Shown here one piece after another: positions 33,487-42,844 of a DNA stretch of 64,000 nucleotides (position 1 is the first letter of the stretch; every line of letters starts with the position of its first letter). The position numbers and the translations under genes were made by a program. The stretch is taken from the NCBI RefSeq assembly GCF_028737315.1, contig NZ_JAQZAO010000004.1, positions 1 through 64,000 on the forward strand, read 5' to 3'. The stretch is from Actinomycetospora lemnae (GTDB taxonomy: Bacteria; Actinomycetota; Actinomycetes; Mycobacteriales; Pseudonocardiaceae). The notes under the pieces were generated by a model. The model worked only from the letters and a program-made list of their open reading frames with translations, did no database searches and was not told the DNA's origin.

Positions 33487-33822
33487 TCAGTCGCGCACCC
33501 ACCGTCCGGTGGCCGGGTCGATCGTCGGCGCGGGCGGGACCGGGCCCTCGTCCCAGGGCGGCGCCTCGGGACCGGTCGTCGTCGTGCTCCCGTCGGGTCC
33601 GATGCGCGTGAGGACGTCGGCGTGGGCGTCGCCGTCGAGGTCGGTGCCGAGCACGAGCGCGTCGGGCTCGGTGACGACGACGGTGTCGGGGCGCCCGTCG
33701 GCGTCGCTGTCGACGGTGGCCGGGCCCAGCACGTGCGCGCCGTCGGTGACGAGCAGCTCCGCGGGCCCGGCGGGGTCGACGTGCGCGTCGGGGAGCCCCT
33801 CGGGGATCTCGGCCTCGACCAT
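33487..33822 (-). CDS. Small protein with Asp-rich VCBS/FG-GAP-like repeats
   Basis: 111 residues from ATG at 33822 (TCCGGGG upstream; in-frame codons further up would add about 25 residues). It contains two Asp-rich calcium-binding-like turns, DSDADGRPDTVVV and TDLDGDAHADVL, separated by a short beta segment. This resembles the DUF6802-type small actinobacterial proteins. There is no signal peptide. Function unknown. Confidence 0.7.
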   Translation of the reverse strand: MVEAEIPEGLPDAHVDPAGPAELLVTDGAHVLGPATVDSDADGRPDTVVVTEPDALVLGTDLDGDAHADVLTRIGPDGSTTTTGPEAPPWDEGPVPPAPTIDPATGRWVRD

Positions 33823-33832
33823 GCCCCGGAGG

Positions 33833-35548
33833 CTAGGTCGCGGACGCGGCGCGTGGGTGCGGTTCGGGCACATCCACGGGCACACTGACGGGCACATCGA
33901 CGCGGTCGCGCAGCGCGGCGAGTCGGCGGAGCAGGGCCTCCGCGCGGTCGCGGCCCTCGCGCGCCTCGGCCGCGGTGCGGGCGGCGGCGCGGTCGGCCTC
34001 GGTGCGGTCGGTGCCCGCGCGGCGGATGGCGCGCTCGGCGGCGGCGAGCGCGTCGTCGAGGTCGCGCGCCCGGTCGGACAGCGCGGCGTCGAGGGCGAGC
34101 GTCACCTCCCGCTCCGTGGAGATCAGGGCGTCGGCGAGCACCCGCTCGAGGTCGCCGCGCACCTCGGCGAGCGCCTCGACCGACCACTGGCGCAGGTGCG
34201 CCCGGTCGGCGGCCAGGCGGCGGGCGCGGGCGACCCAGCCGGCGGCGCCCAGGCCGAGGCCGACCGACACGGGCACGAGCGCGGCGCCCAGCGCGGCCGG
34301 CGCGATCGGCACGGCGAGCAGGGGCAGCAGCGCCAGCCGGGACAGGCCCAGCCCGCCGGAGGCGCCGGCGACGACGAGCAGGCGGTCCTCGGCCGGGCGG
34401 GTCCGGGGCGCGGGGACGAGGGCGGGTTCGCCACGGTCGGCCACCCGGAGCGCGGGCAGCTCCGTGGCGGGCACGAGGTCGGCGAGCGTGGCGGCGACGA
34501 GCGCGCGCAGCCGGGCCCCGAGCCCCTCGACGACCGCGCCGGCCAGGGCCTCGACCTGGCCCGCGAGCTCCCGGGGGACCGCGGCGAGCCCGGCGCGGTC
34601 GGCCTCGTCGATGCGCGTGCGCACGGCCGCGGCGAGGGCCCGCACCCGCGCGGCGAGGTCGTCGGCCGCGGCGACCCGGGCGGCGGCGAGGTCGGCGCGC
34701 CAGCGGGTGTGGTGGTCGCGGCGCAGGGCGGCCCGGGCGGCGAGCAGGTCGTCGCGGCGGCGCGCGAGGTCGCCGGGCCCGTCGGCCGGGGTCCGCAGGG
34801 CGGCCCGGGTGGCCTCGGCGCGGGCGGCGACGCCGTCGAGCGCGGCCGCGAGCCGGCGCAGCGCGTTGGCCTCGGCGAGCATCCGCCGCCGGCGCGCCAC
34901 GAGCCGGTGCAGCTCGCGCTGCAGGGCGGCGAGGCCCGAGCGCCGGCGCAGCGCCTCCGCGCCCGCCGCGGGCACGTCGGGCGCGCGCCGGGCGAGGGCC
35001 GCCGACACCGGGAACCACGGCGCCTCGGCGAGGCGGGGCACGTGCTCGGCGACGAGGGTCCGGTCGGCCTCGAGGACGGTGCGCCAGCCCCGGTGCGCCT
35101 CGGTGCGCGTGAGGGCGAAGAGCACGGTGTCGACGCGGTCCGCGGCGCGGCCGAGCGCGTCGAGCTCGCCGGCCCCGAGCGGCGCGGCGGCGTCGGCGAG
35201 GACCAGCGCTGCCGTGGCCCCGTCGACCGGCCAGGCGTCCGGGTCGGCGCCGCGGGCGGGCACGACGAGGTCGAGCTCCTCGAGCAGCGGGACGTCCGGG
35301 AACGCCTCGGGCCTCGCGCGCCGCGCCCCGTCGGCGTCCGGCGCGGGCGGTGCGTCGAGCCCGAGCAGCGCGGCCAGCAGCTCGCCGCGCCCGCGACCCG
35401 GGGCGCCCACGAGCACGACCGTCGGCCGGGCCGGGGTCGGCGGTGCGGAGGCCCGGGATGCGGCGTCGGGGTCGAGGCGCGCGAGCAGGGCAGCGAGCGC
35501 CTCGCGGGTGCGCGCGACCTCGCCGGGGACCTCGCCGACGGCGCTCAC
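33833..35548 (-). CDS. Dynamin-like protein with degenerate GTPase site
   Basis: 571 residues from GTG at 35548. The N-terminal G domain keeps the Rossmann pattern (TVVLVGAPGRGRGELLAALLG; ALVLADAAAPLGAGELDALGR; TVLFALTRTEAHRGW) but the P-loop reads GAPGRGRGE instead of GxxxxGK(S/T), so GTP hydrolysis is doubtful. Long Ala/Arg-rich helices (about 240-400, 490-560) flank two adjacent membrane helices (about 425-470, LALLPLLAVPIAPAALGAALVPVSVGLGLGAAGWV). It is paired with the upstream intact GTPase through a GTGA overlap, as in bacterial DynA/DynB or IniA/IniC pairs that act on membranes. Function in this organism is inferred. Confidence 0.8.
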   Translation of the reverse strand: MSAVGEVPGEVARTREALAALLARLDPDAASRASAPPTPARPTVVLVGAPGRGRGELLAALLGLDAPPAPDADGARRARPEAFPDVPLLEELDLVVPARGADPDAWPVDGATAALVLADAAAPLGAGELDALGRAADRVDTVLFALTRTEAHRGWRTVLEADRTLVAEHVPRLAEAPWFPVSAALARRAPDVPAAGAEALRRRSGLAALQRELHRLVARRRRMLAEANALRRLAAALDGVAARAEATRAALRTPADGPGDLARRRDDLLAARAALRRDHHTRWRADLAAARVAAADDLAARVRALAAAVRTRIDEADRAGLAAVPRELAGQVEALAGAVVEGLGARLRALVAATLADLVPATELPALRVADRGEPALVPAPRTRPAEDRLLVVAGASGGLGLSRLALLPLLAVPIAPAALGAALVPVSVGLGLGAAGWVARARRLAADRAHLRQWSVEALAEVRGDLERVLADALISTEREVTLALDAALSDRARDLDDALAAAERAIRRAGTDRTEADRAAARTAAEAREGRDRAEALLRRLAALRDRVDVPVSVPVDVPEPHPRAASAT

Positions 35549-36942
35549 GCCACCTGCCCCGCCGCCAGCTCCCGCCACAGCCGTACGTAGGTGCGGTGCA
35601 CGACGTGCGCGAGGTCGGCGATGCGCCGCGGCGAGCCCCAGGACCCGTACGCCCGCCACCACGCGGCGCGCCGGGCGGCGTGGCCGGCGAGCTCCACGGG
35701 GTGGGCCCCCGGCCGGGCCAGGCGGACGTCGGGCGGACCGGGGCCGGCGAGCCGGTCGACCTCGTCGAGCAGGTCCGCGGGCAGTCCCAGCGCGCCGGCG
35801 CGCAGCCGGGCGCGCGCGTCGAGCAGCGCGCGCTCGCCGAACGCCTCGCGCCGCCGCAGCGCGCCCACGGCGTCGACGAGGCGCTCGTTACCCCTGCCCA
35901 GCGCCACGAGGTCGCGCACCCCGGCGGTGGCGGCGTGCAGGTCGGTGCGCGCGCGGACCTCGTCGTCCAGCCGGCCCACGAGGGTCGCGAGCCCCGAGGC
36001 GGCGAGCAGGGCCTCGCACAGCTCGCCGACCCCGGCCGCGGCGTCCGCCCGCAGCAGCGCGAGCCCGAGGGCGAGGCCGCGCAGGTCGAGCAGCTCGAGC
36101 AGGCGCAGGCGGGCCTCGACCGGGACCGGGAGCTCGGCGGACGTGAACAGCTCGGCGTCGAGCAGCGCCACCTCGAGCACCGCGGGGTCGGCGCCGGCGA
36201 GCAGGCGCAGCGCGCCCACGTCCTCGGTGCGCAGCGCCCCCGTGACCGCGGTCTCGGCGAGCAGCCCGATCACCGGCGTCACCGGCCCCACCCGGTCGCC
36301 GAGGCGTCGCCCCAGGTCGACCGCGAGCTCGCGGCCGTCGTCGGGGCCCACCGTGTCGGCGCGCCCCAGCACGGCGACGACCCCGGCCGGCCCGTGCGCG
36401 GCCGGCCCGGGCAGGACGTCGAGGTCGCCCGCGTGCGCGGTCGCGGGCAGCACGACCAGCGCCGCGTCGGCGTGCGCGCCCCCGGTCGGCCCCTCGGGGC
36501 GCCGCGCGGAGCCCGTGCCCGGCGTGTCGATGACCGTGAGGCCGTCGAGGGCCGCGCTCGTCAGCGTCACCACGAGGTGGTCGACGTCCTCGGGCCGCAC
36601 CCCGAGCCGGTCGCCGACCGCGGCCGGCACCCGCCCGCCGGCGGCCAGCGGCAGGGGCCGGCGGGTGCCGTCGACGAGGACGACGTCGAGCCGGTCGGCC
36701 GGCCCGCGGACGTAGTGGGCGGTCAGCCCCGTGCACTCGCCCGCCCCGGTCGGCGCGACCCGCCGCCCGACCAGCGCGTTGACCAGCGTCGACTTGCCCG
36801 ACGAGACCGGACCGGCGACGACGAGCGAGGGCGTGGCGAGCATCCGGGCCGCGACGGCCTCGACCGCGTCGGCCGTGGGCAGCGACACCCGCGGCGCCAC
36901 CGCACGGCATGTCGCGACGACGGCGCTGCGCAGAGGGCCCAC
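35545..36942 (-). CDS. Dynamin-like GTPase, intact partner
   Basis: 465 residues. The G1 motif GPVSSGKSTLVNALVG (about 44-59), a switch-I region with GECTGLTAHYV, G3 TVIDTPGTGS and G4-like LGRADTV are all present. The remainder is helical and ends in an aromatic- and Arg-rich C terminus (RRAAWWRAYGSWGSPRRIADLAHVVHRTYVRLWREL). It lacks a clear membrane helix. The next gene is a similar protein with a broken P-loop and a membrane anchor, and the two overlap by 4 bp, so they probably work as a complex in membrane stress or division. Confidence 0.85.
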   Translation of the reverse strand: MGPLRSAVVATCRAVAPRVSLPTADAVEAVAARMLATPSLVVAGPVSSGKSTLVNALVGRRVAPTGAGECTGLTAHYVRGPADRLDVVLVDGTRRPLPLAAGGRVPAAVGDRLGVRPEDVDHLVVTLTSAALDGLTVIDTPGTGSARRPEGPTGGAHADAALVVLPATAHAGDLDVLPGPAAHGPAGVVAVLGRADTVGPDDGRELAVDLGRRLGDRVGPVTPVIGLLAETAVTGALRTEDVGALRLLAGADPAVLEVALLDAELFTSAELPVPVEARLRLLELLDLRGLALGLALLRADAAAGVGELCEALLAASGLATLVGRLDDEVRARTDLHAATAGVRDLVALGRGNERLVDAVGALRRREAFGERALLDARARLRAGALGLPADLLDEVDRLAGPGPPDVRLARPGAHPVELAGHAARRAAWWRAYGSWGSPRRIADLAHVVHRTYVRLWRELAAGQVA

Positions 36943-37066
36943 AGTCCTCGCAGAGTAGGCGCCGGATCCGTCACGCAGGGCCGGTTCCGGGAGGTCGCGG
37001 AGGGTTTCGCGTGATCGCCCGTCAGGGGAGACTGCTCACGAACCGTCACCCGGGAGGGAAACGATC

Positions 37067-37510
37067 GTGCTCGACACCGGCACGTACCTCTTCATCGTCG
37101 TCGTGGGCACGATCCTCACGCTCATCGTGGGGCAGATCCTCATGCGGTCGGGCATCGGTTTCCTGCAGGACGTCTTCGACTCCGACGAGGTCGCCCGCTC
37201 GACGAACCGCCTGCTCGGCGTGCTGTTCCACCTCATCGCCCTGGGCTTCCTCGCCCTCATCTCGACCTACCGGCCGTTCGACGTGCAGGGCACGGTCCAG
37301 ATCGTCGTCACCCAGCTCGGCGGCGTCATGCTCCTGCTCGGCGTCCTGCACGGGCTGACGCTGCTGCTGCTCGCCCGGGTCCGCAGCCGGCGCCGCAGCG
37401 AGACGCTCGAGTCGGAGATGACCGCGCAGTACGAGCAGTCGCGGCGCGCTCGGCAGACCCCACGTCAGCAGGTGATCGAGGGCGGTCCCCCGTCCGGCGG
37501 AGGCTCCTGA
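37067..37510 (+). CDS. Small integral membrane protein
   Basis: 147 residues from GTG at 37067 (GGGAGGG upstream). Three membrane helices are clear (about 6-26, 48-66, 76-105), followed by an Arg-rich cytoplasmic tail with SRRRSETLESEMTAQYEQSRRARQTPRQQ. I do not recognise the family. It is divergent from the dynamin operon, with 124 bp between. Function unknown. Confidence 0.75.
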   Translation: MLDTGTYLFIVVVGTILTLIVGQILMRSGIGFLQDVFDSDEVARSTNRLLGVLFHLIALGFLALISTYRPFDVQGTVQIVVTQLGGVMLLLGVLHGLTLLLLARVRSRRRSETLESEMTAQYEQSRRARQTPRQQVIEGGPPSGGGS

Positions 37511-37615
37511 GGACGCGGGACGCCACGGGGTCCGTCCGGGGCGCCGCCGTTCGCCCGTCCGGGTCATCGTCGGCCGGATGGTTAATGCGTCCCTCGTCCA
37601 CCGCGATGAGCGGGT

Positions 37616-37906
37616 GTGACCCTCGTCCCGTTGACCCGTCGCCCGGCAGGTGTCGTGGCCGAGCCCCTGACGGCGCCCCTGCCGCGGCTCGCCGACGTCG
37701 TGCACGCCGTGACCGCGACCTTCGGCTCGACCGGGTGGACGCTGCGCTTCGGCCCCTCCGACCAGCAGGTCGTCGTCGACCGCCTCGCCGACGCCCATCC
37801 GGCCGCCCGCCGGCTCGTCGGGGCGGTGCTCGGCGTGCCCGCGGCCGTCGTCCGCGTCCGGATCACCCCGGACGGCGCGACCCTCGCCCCGCTGCGTCGG
37901 CACTGA
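37616..37906 (+). CDS. Hypothetical small protein (96 aa)
   Basis: 96 residues from GTG at 37616. It reads as a compact alpha/beta domain (LADVVHAVTATFGSTGWTLRFGPSDQQVVVDRLADAHPAARRLVGAVLG). Composition and reading frame fit the neighbours, and no better frame exists here. It may start the short run 37616 - trmB - NYN. Function unknown. Confidence 0.55.
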   Translation: MTLVPLTRRPAGVVAEPLTAPLPRLADVVHAVTATFGSTGWTLRFGPSDQQVVVDRLADAHPAARRLVGAVLGVPAAVVRVRITPDGATLAPLRRH

Positions 37907-37961
37907 CCGGACGCCCGACCACCGCGGCGCCGGGTGCGGGCCTGCGTGTGAAGATCGGGGG

Positions 37962-38729
37962 GTGCGGCCGGGACACGAGACGCTGACGTCGGGCGATGCC
38001 CCGCGGCGCTCGGTGCTGAGCTTCACCGACCGCGGCGGACGGCTGACCGCCGGACAGCAGCGCGCCTGGGACCGGCTGTGGCCGCGCTACGGCGCCCTGG
38101 CCCCCGGCTTCGACCGGGCCGGCGCCGGCCCGACGCCCCCGGTGCGCGACGGCCGGCTGGACGCGCCGGCCTGGTTCGGCCGCGAGGCCCCGGTGCGCCT
38201 CGAGATCGGCTCCGGGATGGGCGAGACCACGGCCGCGCTCGCCCTCGCCGAGCCCGACGCCGACCACGTCGCCGTCGAGGTCTACCCGCCCGGTCTCGGG
38301 CAGCTGCTCATGCGCATCGAGGAGCACGGCATCACCAACCTGCGGCTGCTGCGCGGCGACGCCGTCGTCGTCCTCGAGGAGCTGATCGCGCCGGACTCCC
38401 TCGCCGGCCTGCGCGTCTACTACCCCGACCCGTGGCCCAAGCGCCGCCACCACAAGCGCCGCCTCGTCCAGCCGGCCACCGTCGCGCTCATGGCCTCGCG
38501 GCTCGCGCCCGGCGCCACGCTGCACCTGGCCACCGACGTCGCCGACTACGCCGAACAGATGCGCGAGGTCACCGACGCCGAGCCGCTCCTGACCAACCCG
38601 CACGGTGGTTTCGCACCCCGCCCGGCGTGGCGTCCGCGCACCAAGTTCGAGTCCCGCGCCGAGCAGGAGGGACGGCCCAGCCGCGACCTGCTCCTGGTGC
38701 GCACCGGACCGGAGGGGAGCGCGCCCTGA
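37962..38729 (+). CDS. trmB: tRNA (guanine-N7-)-methyltransferase
   Basis: 255 residues from GTG at 37962 (gatcggggg upstream). TrmB motifs are clear: RLEIGSGMGETTAALA (SAM binding), YYPDPWPKRRHHKRRLVQP (the family signature including catalytic Asp), and a C-terminal TKFESRAEQEGRPSRDL. It makes m7G46 in the variable loop of tRNAs. The N-terminal extension of about 70 residues is usual in actinobacteria. Confidence 0.95.
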   Translation: MRPGHETLTSGDAPRRSVLSFTDRGGRLTAGQQRAWDRLWPRYGALAPGFDRAGAGPTPPVRDGRLDAPAWFGREAPVRLEIGSGMGETTAALALAEPDADHVAVEVYPPGLGQLLMRIEEHGITNLRLLRGDAVVVLEELIAPDSLAGLRVYYPDPWPKRRHHKRRLVQPATVALMASRLAPGATLHLATDVADYAEQMREVTDAEPLLTNPHGGFAPRPAWRPRTKFESRAEQEGRPSRDLLLVRTGPEGSAP

Positions 38730-38770
38730 GCACCCGTCGCGTCCGGCGCCGGGCGGTTAGAGTCGGGCCC

Positions 38771-39466
38771 GTGTCGCCGTCCCCCTCGCCCGCCGACCTG
38801 GCCACCCCGCCCGCGCCGCTGACCGGCGGGATCGAGGACGCCGTCGACGCCGCGGCGACGGTCGAGCCGCCGCCGGGGCGCACGCTGCTCGTCTGGGACG
38901 CCCCCAACATCGACATGAGCCTCGGCTCGCTGCTCGGCACCCGCCCGACCTCGGCGTTCCGGCCCCGCTTCGACGCGGTCGGCCGCTGGCTGCTCTCCGA
39001 GGCCGGTCCGGAGGGCATCGCCGAGGCCACGGTGTTCACCAACGTCGTGCCCGGCTCCACCGAGATCGTGCGGCCGTGGGTCGAGGCGCTGCGCAACGTC
39101 GGCTTCGCGGTGTTCGCCAAGCCGAAGACGGCCGAGGACTCGGACGTCGACGAGGACATGCTCGCCCACATCGAGCTGCGGCGGAACGAGGGCGGCCTGT
39201 CCCACGTCGTCGTGGCGTCGGGCGACGGGCGCGCCTTCCGCGAGCCGCTCGAGGAGCTCGTGGCCGAGGGCATCACGGTCACGGTGATCGGGTTCCGCGA
39301 GTACGCCGCGTTCGCGGTGGCGTCGGAGATCGTCGACTTCCTCGACCTCGAGGACATCGAGGGCGTCTTCCGCGAGCCGCTGCCGCGCGTCAGCCTCGAC
39401 ACGCTGCCCGACGCCGGCGCCTGGCTGCCGCCGCTGCGCTCCCTGCGGTCGCTGCTGGAGCGGTAG
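38771..39466 (+). CDS. NYN-domain protein (PIN-like nuclease fold)
   Basis: 231 residues from GTG at 38771. After a Pro-rich start (1-40) the NYN/PIN-like domain runs to about 200: LLVWDAPNIDMSLGSLLG (first Asp and Asn of the active site), a mid Asp in SDVDEDMLAHIEL, and HVVVASGDGRAFREPLEELVAEGITVTVIGF (Ser/Gly-Asp-Gly). NYN proteins are predicted RNases, often near tRNA-processing genes, and here it follows trmB by 41 bp. The RNA target is unknown. Confidence 0.85.
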   Translation: MSPSPSPADLATPPAPLTGGIEDAVDAAATVEPPPGRTLLVWDAPNIDMSLGSLLGTRPTSAFRPRFDAVGRWLLSEAGPEGIAEATVFTNVVPGSTEIVRPWVEALRNVGFAVFAKPKTAEDSDVDEDMLAHIELRRNEGGLSHVVVASGDGRAFREPLEELVAEGITVTVIGFREYAAFAVASEIVDFLDLEDIEGVFREPLPRVSLDTLPDAGAWLPPLRSLRSLLER

Positions 39467-39483
39467 GCCCCCGGCCACGGTTT

Positions 39484-39525
39484 GCAGCGAACGGGCTGTT
39501 CGCTGCTTCTACGCGCACGAACGCC
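39484..39525. repeat. Dispersed hairpin repeat, copy 1
   Basis: gcagcgaac (39484-39492) pairs with gttcgctgc (39498-39506) around gggct, and is followed by ttctacgcgcacgaacgcc. The same hairpin with the same flank (about 16 of 19 bases alike) occurs in opposite orientation at 53976-54016. It sits between the NYN and amidohydrolase genes. Confidence 0.65.
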
Positions 39526-39568
39526 CCGTTGGCGTCGACGGCCCGGCGAGGTGCGCCAGGATGGGCCG

Positions 39569-40888
39569 GTGACGACCGCACGCCGCCTGCACGCCCCGAT
39601 CGTCCTGCCCTGCGACGAGCCGATGCGCGTCCTGCGCGACGCGGTCGTCGACGTCGACGACGCCGGGCGGATCGTGCACGTCGGCCCCGCGGACGGCGCC
39701 CCGGCGACCGACGCGCCGACCACCGCGCTCTCCGGCCTGCTCCTCCCGGGCCTGGTCAACGCCCACGCGCACACCCCCCTGACCGTGCTGCGCGGGATGG
39801 GCGGCGACCTGCCGCTGATGCGCTGGCTGCTCGAGGTGGTGTGGCCCGCGGAGGCCAAGCTCGGCGGCGCCGACGTGCGCGCCGGGATGCTCGCGGGGTC
39901 CGCGGAGATGCTGCGCGGCGGCGTCACGACGTCGGCGGAGATGTACTTCCAGTGCGAGCACGTCGTCGAGGCCGTACTCGAGATCGGGTCCCGGGTGGTG
40001 CTGACGCCGGGGATCATCACCGCGCCCGGGATGGAGCGCCTGGGCACGTGGCAGCAGATGCGCGACGCCATCACGCGGTGGATCGACGCCGACGGCCTGC
40101 GCTTCGGGCCCGCCGAGCGCGTCGAGCTCGGCTACGGCCCGCACGCGGCGTACACGCTGCCGACCGAGGCGATCGTGACCACGGCGGCGCTCGCGAAGGA
40201 GCGGGGCGCGCTGATGCACCTGCACGTCGCGGAGGCCCACGGCGAGGACGACGCCGTGCGCGCCGAGTTCGGCTCGGTGCCGGCGATGCTCGAGGCGACG
40301 GGGTCGCTGGGTGGCCGGGTGCTGGCCGCGCACGCGATCCAGCTCTCCGACGACGACATCGCGATCCTCGCCCGTCACGACGTCGCCGTGGCCCACTGCC
40401 CCGGCTCGAACGCCAAGCTCGCGGCCGGTGTCGCGCGCCTGGGCGACCTGCGCGCGGCGGGCATCCGCACCGGCCTGGGCACCGACTCCCCGGCGTCCAA
40501 CGACGACCTCGACCTGTGGGAGGAGCAGCGCCTCGCCTCGCTGTTCGCGCGCCAGCGCGGCGCCGACGCCACCGCGCTCACCGCCGTCGACGCCCTCGCC
40601 CTCGCCACGCGGGAGGGCGCCCGCGCCCTGGGCCGCGACGACCTGGGCGTCCTCGCCCCCGGTGCCTGGGCGGACGTCGTGCACGTCTCGCTCGACGACG
40701 CCGCCTTCGTCGACCCGCACGACGACGCCCAGCTCGTCTCGAACCTCGTCTGGGCGAGCGGGTCGCGCGGGGTGCGCGACGTCTGGGTGGCGGGCGAGCC
40801 GGTGCTGGCCGACGGCATCCTCGTGCGCGTCGACCCCGACGAGGTCCTCGCCGGGGCCCGCCGCGTGGCGCAGAAGGTCAAGGCCTGA
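39569..40888 (+). CDS. Amidohydrolase, MTA/SAH deaminase-like
   Basis: 439 residues from GTG at 39569. A TIM-barrel amidohydrolase: LLLPGLVNAHAHTPLTVLRGMGGDLPLMRWLLEVVWP (HxH metal site), HLHVAEAHGEDD (metal His), AHAIQLSDDDIAILA, VAHCPGSNAKLAAG and GLGTDSPASNDDLDLWEEQRLA (metal Asp). These match the 5'-methylthioadenosine/S-adenosylhomocysteine deaminase and chlorohydrolase group. Its precise substrate (MTA, SAH, or other amino-purines) cannot be read from the sequence. Confidence 0.9.
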   Translation: MTTARRLHAPIVLPCDEPMRVLRDAVVDVDDAGRIVHVGPADGAPATDAPTTALSGLLLPGLVNAHAHTPLTVLRGMGGDLPLMRWLLEVVWPAEAKLGGADVRAGMLAGSAEMLRGGVTTSAEMYFQCEHVVEAVLEIGSRVVLTPGIITAPGMERLGTWQQMRDAITRWIDADGLRFGPAERVELGYGPHAAYTLPTEAIVTTAALAKERGALMHLHVAEAHGEDDAVRAEFGSVPAMLEATGSLGGRVLAAHAIQLSDDDIAILARHDVAVAHCPGSNAKLAAGVARLGDLRAAGIRTGLGTDSPASNDDLDLWEEQRLASLFARQRGADATALTAVDALALATREGARALGRDDLGVLAPGAWADVVHVSLDDAAFVDPHDDAQLVSNLVWASGSRGVRDVWVAGEPVLADGILVRVDPDEVLAGARRVAQKVKA

Positions 40889-40907
40889 CCGCGCCGGGCC
40901 CACGTCC

Positions 40908-42668
40908 TCAGAGCACCCCGCTGAGGTCCGTCCGCGCGGGCTCGGCGGGAGAGCGGAGCGGGCTGTGGCCGCCGGGGTCCACGACCTCGACCGCGGCCGC
41001 GACGTCGCGGTGCACGGCGCCGACCGCGGTGAACGCCGGCCACACCTCGGCGCGGGCGAGCAGGTCGCGGACCGGGCCGCGCACGGTCGCCAGGTGCAGG
41101 GCCACGCCGCGGTCGGCGAGCCGCTCGCGCAGCGCGTCGAGGGCGTGCGCGCCGTCGGTGTCGGTGTCGCTGACCGCCGACGCGTCGAGCACGACCGCGC
41201 GCAGGTCGGGGCGGTCCTCGACGATGCCGGTCACCTGGTCGGTCAGCCGCTCGGCGTTGGCGAAGTAGAGCGGCCCGTCGACCCGCAGCAGCAGGACCGC
41301 GGCGTCGGTGAGCACCTCGTAGCGGGCGGTGTTGCGGTAGACGGCGCTGCCGGGGACCCGGCCGAGCTCGGCGGTGTGCGGACGCGCCGAGCGCCAGAGG
41401 AACACGGCGAGGCTGAAGACCACCCCGGCGGCCAGGCCCGGCTCGACCCCGAGGGCCAGGGTCGCGGCGAACGTGAGCAGGACCGCGACGCCGTCGCTGC
41501 GCCGGGTGCGCCACGCGGAGACCGCGGAGGCACGGTCGACGAGCCCGAGGACCGCGACGACGACCACCGCGGCGAGCACCGCGCTCGGCAGGTGGAAGAA
41601 CAGCGGCGTCAGCACCAGCGCGGTCACGGCCACGACGAGCGCGGCCACGAGGGACGCGACCGGGGTGCGGGCCCCGGCCTGGAAGCTCACGGCGCTGCGC
41701 GAGAACCCGCCGGCCACCGGGAACGCCTGGAACACGCCCGCCGCGGCGTTGGCCGCACCGACGGCGATCAGCTCCTGGTTCGGGTCGACCCGCTGGCCGG
41801 CCTTCGCGGCGAGCGCCTTCGCGACCGCGATCCCCTCCATGTAGGCGACGAGCGCGATGGCCGCGGCGGACGGGGCGAGGGCGGTGAGGTCGGCGACCGC
41901 GAGCGGCGGGACCACCGGCGCGGGCAGCCCGGCGGGCACCGTCTCGAGGATGCGGACCCCGCGCTCGCCGAGGCCGGCCAGAGCGCTCACCGCGGTGGCC
42001 ACCACGACCACCAGCAGCGGCCCCGGCAGGCGCGGGACGAAGCGCCGCAGGACCAGCAGCGCGGCGACGCTGCCGAGCCCGACGAGGGCGGTCAGTCCCT
42101 GCGTCGTCCCCAGCGCGCCCGCCACCGAGGTGACGATCCCGACGAAGTCCTCGGCGCGCGGGATGCGCAGCCCGAGCAGGTCCTTCAGCTGGCTGGCCGC
42201 GATGACCAGCGCCGCTGCGGAGGTGAAGCCGGAGAGCACCGAGTGGGACAGGAAGCTCACGAGCACACCGAGACGGAGCGCGCCGAGCAGCAGCTGGAGG
42301 GCCCCGACCATGAGCGCGAGCAGGCCGGCGAGGGCCGCGTAGCGCCACGGGTCGCCGGCGGCGAGCGGGGCGAGGGCGGTGCTGGTGAGCAGCGCCGTGA
42401 TCGCCACCGGCCCGACCGCGAGCGCCCCCGAGGTGCCGAGCAGCGCGTAGACCACCACCGGCACGATCGCCGCGTAGAGGCCCGCGACCGGCGGGAGCCC
42501 GGCGAGGCTCGCGTAGGCCATGCTCTGGGGGACGAGCATGACGGCGACGGTGAGCCCCGCGACGGCGTCGGTGCGCAGCGACGCGCGGTCCGAGCGGCGC
42601 ACGAAGCCGACGAGAGGGACCAGCCGCTCGAGGAGAGGGGTCCGGGCGGCCCGTCGCGGCGTGGTCAT
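40908..42668 (-). CDS. SulP family anion transporter with STAS domain
   Basis: 586 residues. The SulP signature DAVAGLTVAVMLVPQSMAYASLAGLPPVAGLYAA is near residue 35, followed by about 10-12 membrane helices and a C-terminal STAS domain (about 440-560: LLLRVDGPLYFANAERLTDQV, AVVLDASAVSDTDTDGAHALDAL). SulP proteins carry sulfate, bicarbonate or other anions; the substrate here is not determined. It starts 176 bp from the divergent acyl-CoA synthetase gene. Confidence 0.93.
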   Translation of the reverse strand: MTTPRRAARTPLLERLVPLVGFVRRSDRASLRTDAVAGLTVAVMLVPQSMAYASLAGLPPVAGLYAAIVPVVVYALLGTSGALAVGPVAITALLTSTALAPLAAGDPWRYAALAGLLALMVGALQLLLGALRLGVLVSFLSHSVLSGFTSAAALVIAASQLKDLLGLRIPRAEDFVGIVTSVAGALGTTQGLTALVGLGSVAALLVLRRFVPRLPGPLLVVVVATAVSALAGLGERGVRILETVPAGLPAPVVPPLAVADLTALAPSAAAIALVAYMEGIAVAKALAAKAGQRVDPNQELIAVGAANAAAGVFQAFPVAGGFSRSAVSFQAGARTPVASLVAALVVAVTALVLTPLFFHLPSAVLAAVVVVAVLGLVDRASAVSAWRTRRSDGVAVLLTFAATLALGVEPGLAAGVVFSLAVFLWRSARPHTAELGRVPGSAVYRNTARYEVLTDAAVLLLRVDGPLYFANAERLTDQVTGIVEDRPDLRAVVLDASAVSDTDTDGAHALDALRERLADRGVALHLATVRGPVRDLLARAEVWPAFTAVGAVHRDVAAAVEVVDPGGHSPLRSPAEPARTDLSGVL

Positions 42669-42844
42669 GGCGTCTCCGGTTCCTCACGGGAGCAGGACAC
42701 GCCTATTGTTCCTACATTTCGTCGGCGACGGCGTGGGTCGAAGGTCCCGGAACCGCGGGCCCCCCGGCGCCCGATCCGGGATCAGGGGGAACCGTCGGGT
42801 CAGGCGGTGCGTCCGGCCGGGATGCGTGGCTAGTGTCGCCCCCC

